Origin: Alteromonas salexigens
Lineage (GTDB): Bacteria > Pseudomonadota > Gammaproteobacteria > Enterobacterales > Alteromonadaceae
DNA: 64,000 nucleotides
Direction of reading: 5' to 3'
NCBI RefSeq assembly: GCF_025628895.1
Contig: NZ_JAOTJC010000008.1
Location: 181,312 to 245,311, forward strand
The notes under the pieces are model-generated. The model made no database searches. It saw only the letters and a program-made list of their open reading frames with translations, and was not told where the DNA came from. The position numbers were made by a program, and so were the translations under genes. This document shows, piece by piece, positions 1 through 8,407 of this stretch. Within the stretch, counting starts at the first letter, position 1. Each line of letters opens with the position of its first letter.

Positions 1-1179
1 TGGCTTATTGTCATTGCAACACCTGATCTGACCCATTCATTATGGCAGCCGCAACAAACGCTGCCTTACCAGAACCTTCAATACCCCGATGCTGGCAAAG
101 TAAAATACCTCGATTTTGAAAATGGTTATGACAACCCCTGGTTACATCGTCAGCTTGTCCAGGTTGGACAGCGGATTGAAGACTCCGCAGTGCGTCAGGG
201 TTACCTAAGAAAGCTCTTACGGCACACTGACGACGATAAACTGATGTTGCTTACCCTTCTGGGTTATACCATAAGCAGAAATGACCCGGAGCAACCCGCA
301 TGGCTGTCTGAAGCTGAGGGAGCGCTTAACGCATATAACGGCGAGATTGTTGAGAATCCCTTTACACTGAGATGGTTTGTGTCACTGGCCTCTCTGTGTG
401 CCTCGCGGCACCAATCGTTAGGGCAGCATTCAGAGGCTGCAGAGCTGTTTACGCGAATCACTGCATTAGATTGTAATGATTTCTGCCCTGTCCTGAATAT
501 CAAAGCCATTGAAGCGCACTATGCCCTGGCGAAAGTTTATCTTTTGCAGAATAAGCAATCTCATGCGATACAGCACCTTGAATCCGGTAAATCCCTGATA
601 TTTAAGTCGACGGAAACGTTTGAAAAATGTGTGGCGACAGGTGAAGACCGGCAGGCCGACTTTTTATGGAGTGAGATGGCCGAGCTATATGATGCCGGGG
701 CGTTACTTAACAAGATGTTAATTGCTATCAAGAATTGCGTCCCCCGGCAGGGCATTCTAAGGCAAGCACATACCTGGGAAGAAAATAAACGGTTCGGACT
801 TTTCAATCTGATTGAAAAGTACCGACACACACCCGAGCGGGCTTATCAGGCGGATATGCAGTTAATCGCCAGGTCTTATATCAATAAGCTGGTAGATAAA
901 TTAGTGAATTTGCCGCATTACCAACGAATTCTGATTTGGGGCACAGGGGTAGTAGCGACGGAAGTTTGCACGGCGCTACAGAAGAAAAATATTGAGGTTA
1001 TGGGGTTTTTAGACTCATCAGCCCGTGATAAGCAGATGCTGTGCTCCTTACCGGTCATGACGCCAGATAAAGTTCCTGGATTAGACCCTGACACAATAGT
1101 ACTAACTTCTGTCGGCTCATCAGCGGCGATGGCAGAGTCCTTGAGCGACATCAAGGCTCACCTGGTATATTTGGCCTGA
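1..1179 (+). CDS. Partial protein of the glycan locus with a C-terminal Rossmann-like module (5' end outside window)
   Basis: The reading frame is open from the first base, so the GTG at 190 is not the start and the gene begins outside the window; 392 residues are visible. I do not recognise the family with certainty. The first 60 visible residues (ATPDLTHSLW, then ENGYDNPWLHRQ) recall the tail of large SAM-dependent methyltransferases of polysaccharide clusters, which is only an impression. The middle is helical and could be TPR-like. The last 90 residues begin with ILIWGTGVVATEVCTAL followed by an acidic turn (GFLDSS), the pattern of a small NAD- or nucleotide-binding Rossmann module often attached to sugar-modifying enzymes. 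The stop lies 17 bases before the next gene, so it is probably the upstream member of the same operon. Confidence 0.6.
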   Translation, partial: WLIVIATPDLTHSLWQPQQTLPYQNLQYPDAGKVKYLDFENGYDNPWLHRQLVQVGQRIEDSAVRQGYLRKLLRHTDDDKLMLLTLLGYTISRNDPEQPAWLSEAEGALNAYNGEIVENPFTLRWFVSLASLCASRHQSLGQHSEAAELFTRITALDCNDFCPVLNIKAIEAHYALAKVYLLQNKQSHAIQHLESGKSLIFKSTETFEKCVATGEDRQADFLWSEMAELYDAGALLNKMLIAIKNCVPRQGILRQAHTWEENKRFGLFNLIEKYRHTPERAYQADMQLIARSYINKLVDKLVNLPHYQRILIWGTGVVATEVCTALQKKNIEVMGFLDSSARDKQMLCSLPVMTPDKVPGLDPDTIVLTSVGSSAAMAESLSDIKAHLVYLA

Positions 1180-1196
1180 GCGGACGAAAAGCGAAA

Positions 1197-2468
1197 ATGT
1201 TATCTGCAAAAAACATCGCCGTCATCGGTACTGGCAGCAGTGCAAAGAGCTTTGTTGAATCTTTCGGCGCCAATAAGAAACTGTGCTTTTATAATTCTCA
1301 GGGTGAGGGGGAATTCATCGGACAACAAGTGCGTCATTTGGCCACCTTGCAGAAAGATCACTACGACATCGTAGTCGTTGCAGTTTACGATTATGCCGAG
1401 CTGACTGAACAACTAGACAAGCTTACCGATGCGCCGCTGTACTGGTTTAATGCTGTGAGCCATGAACTCACCCAGCTGTCGGATCTATATGGTGACAATA
1501 ATGATCATTTTATCGCCAAGGCTGATGTGTTAACGGTGGTCTACGACTTTAGGGTAGCCCCTCCCACCTATGACTTATTAAATTTCTTGGTTCGTTGCAA
1601 GCTGGAAGCTAACCAACAAAACGCTCAATCGCTCGAGGTCATTTTTTGCCCAGGGGACAAACAAGGATTTCGCAAAGATATAGACTTCTTTTCCGTGGAA
1701 GAAATGAATTTTCGAATAGTGAATTTACTGCTTCCTCTGGTTAAGTTAGTTGATCCAAACGCCTCGATTTTCCTGGCTCATTCAAGACGAGAGGCACGCG
1801 AACGTTTTGAATCAGCGCCCAAGCGCTTTCCTTCAAAACATGATTTTTTACGACCTCAGCCGAGACACTTTTTCTATGAGCTGTTTGAGTTTATGGGTGA
1901 TAAGCAATCACACATGATCCTCAATGCTTCAGCATTTTACAGAGAAAAGGTTAATCAGTGGAGCAGTTCCCGTGGTCTGAATTTTACGCAGACGGTGGTG
2001 ATTACGTTACGGGAAAGTAGCGCCCACAACGCGAGGAACAGCGATTTAAAGCTTTGGCGAAATATTGCCGATAGATTACTTACCAGTGGATTGGATGTGG
2101 TAATTGTTCGGGACACAGAAACTGCTTTATTACCTTTGAGCTGGGAGGGGATTTATGAATTCCCTGAAGCAGCATTGAACGTGCATATGCGATTGGCATT
2201 GTATGAACAGGTGCGTTTTAACGTGGCGGTAAGTAACGGTTCACAAGCGTTAATGTCATTGTCTAAATCATGCAAATATCTGCTGTTCGGGATGCACAAC
2301 ACTACCTGTACATCAAACACTGCTGAACATCTTAAAAAGATTGGTATGATCTACGGTAACAGCCAACGTCTCGGTGCAGTTGACGGACAGTATCTTTGTT
2401 GGGATGAAGTAACTGAAGTCAATGTATGGAATGCCATCACAAGACTTATGACAGAGAAGAAATTATGA
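1197..2468 (+). CDS. Uncharacterised glycan-locus protein with N-terminal Rossmann-like module
   Basis: This 423-residue protein is not one I can name. It opens with IAVIGTGSSAKSFVESF, a glycine-rich nucleotide-binding turn like the one that ends the preceding gene, followed by an alternating strand-helix pattern to about residue 95. The remainder contains a stretch near residues 270-380 (TQTVVITLRESSAHNARNSD, later AVSNGSQALMSLSK) that resembles the ligand-binding half of GT-B or glycosyltransferase-9-like folds; this is an impression, not a family call. There are no membrane segments or signal peptide. ATG 1197 lies 17 bases after the preceding gene, and the stop overlaps the ATG of the next gene by four bases, so translational coupling within the sugar operon is likely. 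Confidence 0.55.
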   Translation: MLSAKNIAVIGTGSSAKSFVESFGANKKLCFYNSQGEGEFIGQQVRHLATLQKDHYDIVVVAVYDYAELTEQLDKLTDAPLYWFNAVSHELTQLSDLYGDNNDHFIAKADVLTVVYDFRVAPPTYDLLNFLVRCKLEANQQNAQSLEVIFCPGDKQGFRKDIDFFSVEEMNFRIVNLLLPLVKLVDPNASIFLAHSRREARERFESAPKRFPSKHDFLRPQPRHFFYELFEFMGDKQSHMILNASAFYREKVNQWSSSRGLNFTQTVVITLRESSAHNARNSDLKLWRNIADRLLTSGLDVVIVRDTETALLPLSWEGIYEFPEAALNVHMRLALYEQVRFNVAVSNGSQALMSLSKSCKYLLFGMHNTTCTSNTAEHLKKIGMIYGNSQRLGAVDGQYLCWDEVTEVNVWNAITRLMTEKKL

Positions 2469-3403
2469 CTATTTTAGTAACCGGCGCCTGCGGCTATAAA
2501 GGGTCCGTTTTGGTACCAAAACTGTTAACGCAGGGATACCACGTCCATGCTATTGATACCCAATGGTTTGGAAATTTTTTAGCGCCGCACCCCAACCTGA
2601 CGGTGACCAAGTTAGACGTGAGAATGCTTAACGATATTGATCTTAGTGCAGTTGAGTCGATAATTCATCTGGCATCAGTCGCCAATGATCCCTGCGGTGA
2701 CTTAGACCCGAAACTGACTTGGGAAATAAGTGCATTGGCAACAATGCAGCTTGCAGATCGCGCCGCACGAGAAGGCGTAAAGCACTTTATTTACGCGTCA
2801 TCGGGAAGCGTGTATGGCGTGAAGGGAGAAGAACAGGTAACCGAAGATCTGACCCTCGAACCATTGTCTGAATATAATAAAACTAAAATGGTCTCAGAGC
2901 GCGTCCTGTTAAGTTATTCTGATCAAATGGTAGTCCAGATTGTGCGCCCTGCCACCGTGTGTGGTCTTTCTCCCAGAATGCGTCTGGATGTATCGGTTAA
3001 CATGTTGACCATGCAGGCCCTGATAAACAAGGAAATCACAGTTTTCGGCGGGCAACAGACCCGGCCCAATATTCATATCGATGATATTACCGATCTCTAT
3101 TTGTTTTTACTCGAACACCCGGAAGTAACCGGCGTTTATAACGCAGGTTTCGAGAATATTTCAATTTTAGATATCGCGGAGCAGGTGTGTAACAGCATTG
3201 ACGCGAAAATTACGGTAACGCCTTCCAACGATCCGCGGTCTTACCGCATCAATTCAGATAAGTTGCTGAAGTGTGGCTTCCGACCTAAAAAATCTGTGCA
3301 GCATGCCATCAATGAAATATCACAGGCATACCGTGAAGGCCAGTTAGTGAATGAAGATCGCTGGCATAATCTTAAATGGATGCAGCGGGAAGTGTTAGGG
3401 TGA
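2465..3403 (+). CDS. NAD-dependent epimerase/dehydratase (extended SDR)
   Basis: The 312-residue protein has the layout of an extended short-chain dehydrogenase acting on nucleotide sugars. The N-terminal dinucleotide motif is ILVTGACGYKGSVLV, the catalytic serine region is ASSGSVYG near residue 120, and the YxxxK pair is YNKTK near residue 145. The conserved substrate-loop arginine region is RPATVCGLSPRMRLD. The frame extends upstream to 2426, but the ATG at 2465 overlaps the previous stop (ATGA) and places the glycine motif at the very N-terminus, so it is preferred. The substrate cannot be read from sequence; 4-epimerisation, dehydration or reduction of an NDP-sugar are all possible. It sits between an unknown protein and a GmhA-like isomerase in the same operon. 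Confidence 0.85.
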   Translation: MTILVTGACGYKGSVLVPKLLTQGYHVHAIDTQWFGNFLAPHPNLTVTKLDVRMLNDIDLSAVESIIHLASVANDPCGDLDPKLTWEISALATMQLADRAAREGVKHFIYASSGSVYGVKGEEQVTEDLTLEPLSEYNKTKMVSERVLLSYSDQMVVQIVRPATVCGLSPRMRLDVSVNMLTMQALINKEITVFGGQQTRPNIHIDDITDLYLFLLEHPEVTGVYNAGFENISILDIAEQVCNSIDAKITVTPSNDPRSYRINSDKLLKCGFRPKKSVQHAINEISQAYREGQLVNEDRWHNLKWMQREVLG

Positions 3404-3963
3404 AATCGTTAATTCAACAGTACCAGCAGCGCCTTTGTCGTGAAATTGAGAACCTGGATGAGAAGGCGATAGAGCAACTGGCTTTGTCCTTACTTGAATG
3501 TTGTCACGAGCGTCGGCAGGTATTCATATGTGGGAACGGCGGCAGTGCTGGCAATGCCATTCATATTGCAAACGACTTTTTGTATGGTATCGACCCGGAA
3601 GGTAAGAGAGCCATGCGTGTTGAAGCACTGCCGGCGAATACCAGTGTTCTGACCTGTCTTGGAAATGATATAGGCTATGCAAATATATTTGCTCATCAGC
3701 TTCAGGTTAAGGCCAGAGAGCGGGACGTACTGATAGTGCTTTCAGGGAGTGGTAATTCGAATAATATCGTGAATGCGCTGACAACGGCACGCAAGCTCGA
3801 GATGCAGACTTTTGCGATCCTTGGTTTTACAGGCGGCAAGGCGCGCGAGTTAGCCGACGTTGCAATTCACAATGATATTAACGATATGCAAATTGCTGAA
3901 GACCTGCAGTTAATCGTAGGACATATGCTAATGCAGTATCTCCATCGGGAGTTATCCTTATGA
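3400..3963 (+). CDS. SIS-domain phosphosugar isomerase, GmhA-like
   Basis: A 187-residue single SIS-domain protein. The phosphosugar loop VFICGNGGSAGNAIHIANDF and the second loop LSGSGNSNNIVNAL are those of sedoheptulose-7-phosphate isomerase (GmhA), which makes heptose 7-phosphate for LPS core or GDP-heptose. A histidine following EDLQLIVGH sits where GmhA carries its catalytic histidine. The length matches the family (about 190 residues). An in-frame ATG at 3376 has no ribosome-binding site; the GTG at 3400 overlaps the preceding stop (GTGA) and gives the family's usual N-terminus, so it is preferred. With the kinase-nucleotidyltransferase and sugar-1-phosphate nucleotidyltransferase of the leftward operon it would complete a heptose-nucleotide pathway, which is inference. 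Confidence 0.8.
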   Translation: MKSLIQQYQQRLCREIENLDEKAIEQLALSLLECCHERRQVFICGNGGSAGNAIHIANDFLYGIDPEGKRAMRVEALPANTSVLTCLGNDIGYANIFAHQLQVKARERDVLIVLSGSGNSNNIVNALTTARKLEMQTFAILGFTGGKARELADVAIHNDINDMQIAEDLQLIVGHMLMQYLHRELSL

Positions 3964-4949
3964 GTGAGTATGTAGCCATATTGGGAAGTAACTCTTTTTC
4001 TGGCGCAAGCTACGCCCGGCACTTGCTCGCTCAGGGTAAGCAAGTAATCGCTATTAGTCGCTCGCCGGAGCCGGTCACAGCACTGCTGCCATATGCATGG
4101 GATGACGCCAGTAACTTACGTTTCCATCAATTGGACCTCAACAATGACCTTGATGCTATAGACAACCTGTTAGATAAATACCAGGTACCTACGGTAGTTA
4201 ATTTTGCTGCGCAAAGCATGGTAGGACAGTCTTGGGAGTGGCCGGAACACTGGTTTATGACTAACGCGGTGTCGACCATAAAGTTACATAACAGGCTACG
4301 TCACAAAGATTACCTGGATAAGTACGTACACATCTCCACCCCTGAAGTGTACGGCTCTTGCAGTGGGTTTGTGGCTGAACACGATCATTATAAACCAAGT
4401 ACCCCCTATGCTGTTTCTCGCGCGGCAGCGGATATGAGTTTGCAAACATTCTTCGACGTGCACAAATTCCCGGTAGTATCTACGCGGGCTGCCAACGTGT
4501 ATGGCCCCGGCCAACAGCTTTACCGCATCATACCCAAAACTATCATGAGTATACTGCTGGGACGTAAACTGCCGCTACACGGAGGCGGGCACTCTGAGCG
4601 CTCATTTATTCATATAGACGATGTTTCTTCTGCCACGCAAAAAATCAGTGAAAAGGGAGAACTGGGAAAGTGCTATCACATTTCTACTGAGCGTACTGTC
4701 ACAATCAGGAATCTTGTAGAGCTGATCTGTCAGGAGATGCAAGTAGACTTCAATGAGGTATGCGAGGTCACCGACGATCGTCCCGGGAAAGATTCTGCTT
4801 ATTTGTTAGATGCTTCGTTACTGCGCAATACATTAGGTTGGCAGGACAAAATTTCATTGGAAGACGGTATTGCGCAAACACTTGCCTGGGCGAAGGATTA
4901 TTATTCCACGCTCAAGAACGAGTCTTTAGATTATCAGCACAAAGAATAA
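3960..4949 (+). CDS. NAD-dependent epimerase/dehydratase, GDP-mannose 4,6-dehydratase-like SDR
   Basis: The 329-residue protein resembles GDP-mannose 4,6-dehydratases and related reductases: N-terminal AILGSNSFSGASYARHLLAQG, the segment VVNFAAQSMVGQSWEWP, the active-site stretch HISTPEVYGSC, and RAANVYGPGQQLYRIIP. Two residues depart from the family. The catalytic YxxxK reads YAVSR, with arginine in place of lysine, and the usual aspartate or serine before Glu in the dehydratase triad is proline (STPEVYG). Activity may therefore be altered, or this may be a divergent epimerase or reductase. The ATG overlaps the previous stop by four bases (ATGA). The stop is followed directly by an AAGGAG ribosome-binding site for the next gene. 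It probably modifies the nucleotide sugar made by this locus. Confidence 0.8.
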   Translation: MSEYVAILGSNSFSGASYARHLLAQGKQVIAISRSPEPVTALLPYAWDDASNLRFHQLDLNNDLDAIDNLLDKYQVPTVVNFAAQSMVGQSWEWPEHWFMTNAVSTIKLHNRLRHKDYLDKYVHISTPEVYGSCSGFVAEHDHYKPSTPYAVSRAAADMSLQTFFDVHKFPVVSTRAANVYGPGQQLYRIIPKTIMSILLGRKLPLHGGGHSERSFIHIDDVSSATQKISEKGELGKCYHISTERTVTIRNLVELICQEMQVDFNEVCEVTDDRPGKDSAYLLDASLLRNTLGWQDKISLEDGIAQTLAWAKDYYSTLKNESLDYQHKE

Positions 4950-4964
4950 GGAGTAGAGTAACTT

Positions 4965-5618
4965 ATGGAAATCGATCTGTTACGAAACTACCCCAAAACC
5001 AAACGAAATACTCAAGCCCGTAGTGAAGAAAAAACGCCGGAAGTAAGAGCGGTCGCCCGCCAGTTTGGTGAGGAATTTTTCGATGGTGACCGCCAGTATG
5101 GCTACGGCGGCTTCAGTTACCAGCCGAGATTCTGGCAACCGGTTATCCCTGATCTGCAAGATCACTATAAATTGAACAGTGAAAGTCGCGTATTAGATGT
5201 GGGATGTGCAAAGGGATTCTTTTTGTACGACTTGCAGCAACTTATTCCTGGGATTACCGCCAAAGGTGTTGATGTTTCAGAGTATGCGATTGAAAACGCT
5301 AAGCCCGAAGTCGCAGAACACATGGCCGTGGCTTGTGCCAGCGACTTGCCATTTGCTGACGATAGTTTCGATTTGGTGATGAGCGTAAATACAGTGCATA
5401 ACCTTGAGAAAGAGGCCTGCGGGAAAGCGTTGCAGGAAATTATGCGCGTATCTCGCGGTAACGCATTTATCACTGTCGATGCGTATCGGGATGACGAGGA
5501 AAAAGCGCGCATGTACGAATGGAATCTCACTGCCAAAACTATTATGCACGTGGACGAATGGAAAGCGTTTTTTAAACAGGTAGGGTACACCGGCGACTAT
5601 TACTGGTTCATTCCATGA
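4965..5618 (+). CDS. Class I SAM-dependent methyltransferase
   Basis: A 217-residue soluble protein with the class I methyltransferase motifs: motif I VLDVGCAKGFFLYDL near residue 80, an acidic motif II (GVDVSEYAIENAK), and the post-I segment FADDSFDLVMSVNTVHNL ending a Rossmann strand. The first 60 residues are polar and rich in aromatic residues (QYGYGGFSYQPRFW) and could form a substrate lid. A clear AAGGAG ribosome-binding site lies 11 bases before ATG 4965. The stop overlaps the next start (ATGA). In a sugar operon it most likely methylates a nucleotide sugar or a sugar amine, but the acceptor is not readable from sequence. Confidence 0.8.
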   Translation: MEIDLLRNYPKTKRNTQARSEEKTPEVRAVARQFGEEFFDGDRQYGYGGFSYQPRFWQPVIPDLQDHYKLNSESRVLDVGCAKGFFLYDLQQLIPGITAKGVDVSEYAIENAKPEVAEHMAVACASDLPFADDSFDLVMSVNTVHNLEKEACGKALQEIMRVSRGNAFITVDAYRDDEEKARMYEWNLTAKTIMHVDEWKAFFKQVGYTGDYYWFIP

Positions 5619-6571
5619 ATAAATTGTTAGCTTATTATCACGATGTTTTGCGGATCCGTTTGATTGAAGAAGCCATCGCCACTCGATATTCAGATCAACA
5701 AATGCGGTGTCCAACTCACTTATCTATCGGACAGGAAGCTGCAGCTGTGGGAGTGTCCAGAAGTTTGCGGGTGACTGATAATGTCTATAGTTCCCACCGT
5801 GCACATGCACATTACCTGGCTAAGGGCGGATCATTAAAGGCGCTAATTGCAGAGTTGTACGGTAAGCAAGATGGCTGTACCGGAGGACGAGGTGGTTCCA
5901 TGCACCTGACTGATCTCGATGCCGGCTTTATTGCCAGCACCGCCATTGTGGGAAATAGCATACCTCTGGCCGTGGGAAACGCCTTACATCAGCAAGTTCA
6001 GAGGCTGGACCATATAACGGTCACTTATTTTGGGGATGGCGCTACAGAAGAAGGGAGCTTCTATGAAGCTGCAAATTTTGCCGCACTTAAACAGCTACCC
6101 GTATTATTCGTTTGCGAAAACAACCGGTTTTCAGTTTATAGTCCGATGACAGTGAGACAGCCAAGCGGGCGGTCCATTGTCGAGCTTTCTCGTGCAATTG
6201 GCCTTCGCGCAGAAGAAGTAGATGGCAACGACGTGGAAGCCGTACACAAAGCCAGCGAAACGTTGGTAGACAAAGTGCGGAAGGGGGAGGGGCCAGCCCT
6301 ACTGGAGTGCCATACCTACCGCCACCGTGAACATTGTGGTCCCAACTTTGATGACCAGTTGGGTTACCGAGCTCCCGAAGAAGTGGAGCAGTGGATGCAA
6401 CGGGATCCCGTTACTCAACTTCATAACAAGCTGGTGTCTGCTGGGGTCGACGAATCCCGCTTGGTGTTGCTGAAGCAACAAATTGAAGACGAAATCTACG
6501 AAGCATTTGCGTTCGCTAAGGCGAGTTCAACACCAAACCCTGACTATAATGACCGGTACCTATATGCCTGA
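5615..6571 (+). CDS. Thiamine-diphosphate-dependent dehydrogenase E1 component, alpha subunit
   Basis: A 318-residue homologue of the E1-alpha subunit of pyruvate and acetoin dehydrogenases. The thiamine-diphosphate motif begins GDGATEEGSFYEAANF and closes with CENN about 27 residues later; GRGGSMHL and the IVGNSIPLAVGNAL segment are also typical. E1 enzymes decarboxylate a 2-oxo acid and hand on the two-carbon unit. Here the beta subunit follows with an 8-base overlap, but no lipoyl E2 or flavoprotein E3 gene is present anywhere in the window, and the neighbours are sugar enzymes. That makes a free-standing carboligase, adding a two-carbon branch to a keto-sugar, more likely than a classical dehydrogenase complex; this is inference from homologues in avilamycin-type sugar pathways. 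Confidence 0.88.
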   Translation: MNKLLAYYHDVLRIRLIEEAIATRYSDQQMRCPTHLSIGQEAAAVGVSRSLRVTDNVYSSHRAHAHYLAKGGSLKALIAELYGKQDGCTGGRGGSMHLTDLDAGFIASTAIVGNSIPLAVGNALHQQVQRLDHITVTYFGDGATEEGSFYEAANFAALKQLPVLFVCENNRFSVYSPMTVRQPSGRSIVELSRAIGLRAEEVDGNDVEAVHKASETLVDKVRKGEGPALLECHTYRHREHCGPNFDDQLGYRAPEEVEQWMQRDPVTQLHNKLVSAGVDESRLVLLKQQIEDEIYEAFAFAKASSTPNPDYNDRYLYA

Positions 6572-7631
6572 ATCGCCCAATAATACTACGTTTCGCGAGC
6601 AGCTAAATCTGGCTCAACATGCGGCTATGGAAGCAGATAAAAGCATGCTGAGTTTTGGTTTGGGAATTTCAGATCCTAAAGCAATTTTCGGCACTACTGC
6701 CAATCTTGCAGAGTCCTTCGGCTCACACCGTGTATTTGATATGCCGACTTCCGAAAATGCGATGACCGGCATTGGTATCGGGGCTGCAATAGCGGGCAGC
6801 AGAGTACTGATGACCCATCAGCGGATGGATTTTTTCCTCTTGGCAATGGATCAGTTAGTTAATAATGCAGCTAAATGGCATTACATGTTCAATGGTCAGA
6901 TGAAAGTGCCTCTTACAATCAGGTTAATTGTCGGCCGGGGATGGGGGCAGGGGCCTACTCATGCACAAAATCTTCAGTCGTGGTTTGCGCATGTTCCCGG
7001 GTTAAAGGTCGTAGTACCTAGCAAAACTGACGCAGTTGCCAGCCAACTTTACAGCGCCATTATGGACGATAACCCGGTTATCTTCATTGAGCATCGTTGG
7101 CTGCATGAACAGCAGTGTGGAAGTACTTCCGTCTTACCTCTTCAGTCACCGCACGAATCTGTGCGCGTACACAGACAAGGCGCAGACTGCACTATAGTCG
7201 CTAACAGTTTTATGGTGTTGGAAGCGCTGATAGCTGCGGATTTTCTGCAGCATCGCGGCATCAACGTGGAAGTAGTAGAAACCGTAAGTCTGGAACAGTC
7301 TGAGTGGCAGAAGATTTATGACTCCGTAGAGAAAACGGGTCGTTTGCTGGTGTGTGACAGTGCCCACGGGCATTTTTCAGTAGCGTCGGAAGTAGTCAGC
7401 AGTGTGACCGAGCAATGTTTCAAGGCACTTACCGAGGCACCAAGGCGTCTCTGCCTCCCCCCGTATCCGGAGCCGACCAGTTATTATTTGACTAAACCGT
7501 TCTACAGAAACGCAAACGACATCGTTGCGGCGGTGGCTGAGATGATGGGAGTGAAGGTTGCAGGCGGAATAGAGCTAGATGTCAGCACGCCTCATGACGT
7601 ACCGGGTAACTGGTTCAAGGGACCTTTTTAA
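6564..7631 (+). CDS. Thiamine-diphosphate-dependent dehydrogenase E1 component, beta subunit
   Basis: A 355-residue E1-beta homologue. Recognisable parts are the N-terminal pyrimidine-binding half (SENAMTGIGIGAAIAGSRVL, then DQLVNNAAKW), the RLIVGRGWGQGPTHAQNL loop, GLKVVVPSKTDA, and a C-terminal transketolase-like domain ending near a PYPEPTS motif. The open frame reaches back to 6483 inside the alpha gene; the ATG at 6564, overlapping the alpha stop by eight bases, gives a normal N-terminus and is preferred (ATG 6549 is the alternative). It should form the alpha2beta2 E1 heterotetramer with the upstream product. Its placement in a glycan operon without E2 or E3 is the odd feature. Confidence 0.86.
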   Translation: MPESPNNTTFREQLNLAQHAAMEADKSMLSFGLGISDPKAIFGTTANLAESFGSHRVFDMPTSENAMTGIGIGAAIAGSRVLMTHQRMDFFLLAMDQLVNNAAKWHYMFNGQMKVPLTIRLIVGRGWGQGPTHAQNLQSWFAHVPGLKVVVPSKTDAVASQLYSAIMDDNPVIFIEHRWLHEQQCGSTSVLPLQSPHESVRVHRQGADCTIVANSFMVLEALIAADFLQHRGINVEVVETVSLEQSEWQKIYDSVEKTGRLLVCDSAHGHFSVASEVVSSVTEQCFKALTEAPRRLCLPPYPEPTSYYLTKPFYRNANDIVAAVAEMMGVKVAGGIELDVSTPHDVPGNWFKGPF

Positions 7632-7633
7632 AT

Positions 7634-8407
7634 ATGCCCATTCCTGTCCATGCCAAAAATAGGCTGGCTCACACGCATAAGAAAAAGTTTCTGATTGTTT
7701 CCACGCGTCGCGTGGGTTCTACAGCATTAGCCCTTACCTTGAGTGATACGCCCGGTGTTCGATGTGATAAGGAGATGCTTTTTGCTCGAAAACCACATCC
7801 GTCATTGCAGGACAAGCATGTAGGTATCACTAAAGTAAACGATATTCATCAGTTTTTAGAAACGAGCAGCGAAGCAACATCCGGCAGTAAATTGACTATA
7901 CCTGAGTATCAGGCGCCGATGATTGATGAGATTTGTCGCCTGCTTATAGCTTCTGAGGTCTCAGTTGTACATTTAACTCGGCCATTACTGTTGCAATATG
8001 TATCTCTACGTCATGCCCAGAAAAATAAGGTGTGGCACTCTGCTAAAAGAAGCGTGCCGGACTGGGTTCAGCCTGACCATCCTGTCCCTACCAAAGCAGC
8101 AAACAACGCGAAAGAAGTCGGCGAAGAGGTTGAAAAATTTTGCCGGGAGGTGATGAGTGTCGACACAGCGATTGCCAGACTTGCTCACTCGTTACCTTAT
8201 TTCCATGTTGCTCATGCCAAAATCAACGACAGGGATGCGCTTTTAAAGCTCGGAAATTTTTTAGGGATAAAAGACACTATTAAACCTAACCATGCTTTGT
8301 TGCGCACCACCACGGATCACACGCAGTTTTTCAGTGAACAACCAGAAGTTTTAGAGGTATTTTCAAATTATGAATCCATTCACCAGCAATCGCTTCTGGC
8401 AAACTAA
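7634..8407 (+). CDS. Sulfotransferase-like protein
   Basis: A 257-residue soluble protein. The segment FLIVSTRRVGSTALALTL near residues 19-36 matches the 5'-phosphosulfate-binding loop of PAPS-dependent sulfotransferases, most like the Stf0 or LPS-sulfotransferase branch. A second region, VVHLTRPLLLQYVSLRHAQ near residues 113-131, resembles the 3'-phosphate-binding segment that usually reads LxRxNxLxxxxS. The rest is poorly conserved to my eye. It starts two bases after the E1-beta stop, and its last 38 bases overlap the aminotransferase gene. If active it would sulfate the glycan or a nucleotide-linked intermediate; a non-sulfating relative is also possible. Confidence 0.6.
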   Translation: MPIPVHAKNRLAHTHKKKFLIVSTRRVGSTALALTLSDTPGVRCDKEMLFARKPHPSLQDKHVGITKVNDIHQFLETSSEATSGSKLTIPEYQAPMIDEICRLLIASEVSVVHLTRPLLLQYVSLRHAQKNKVWHSAKRSVPDWVQPDHPVPTKAANNAKEVGEEVEKFCREVMSVDTAIARLAHSLPYFHVAHAKINDRDALLKLGNFLGIKDTIKPNHALLRTTTDHTQFFSEQPEVLEVFSNYESIHQQSLLAN

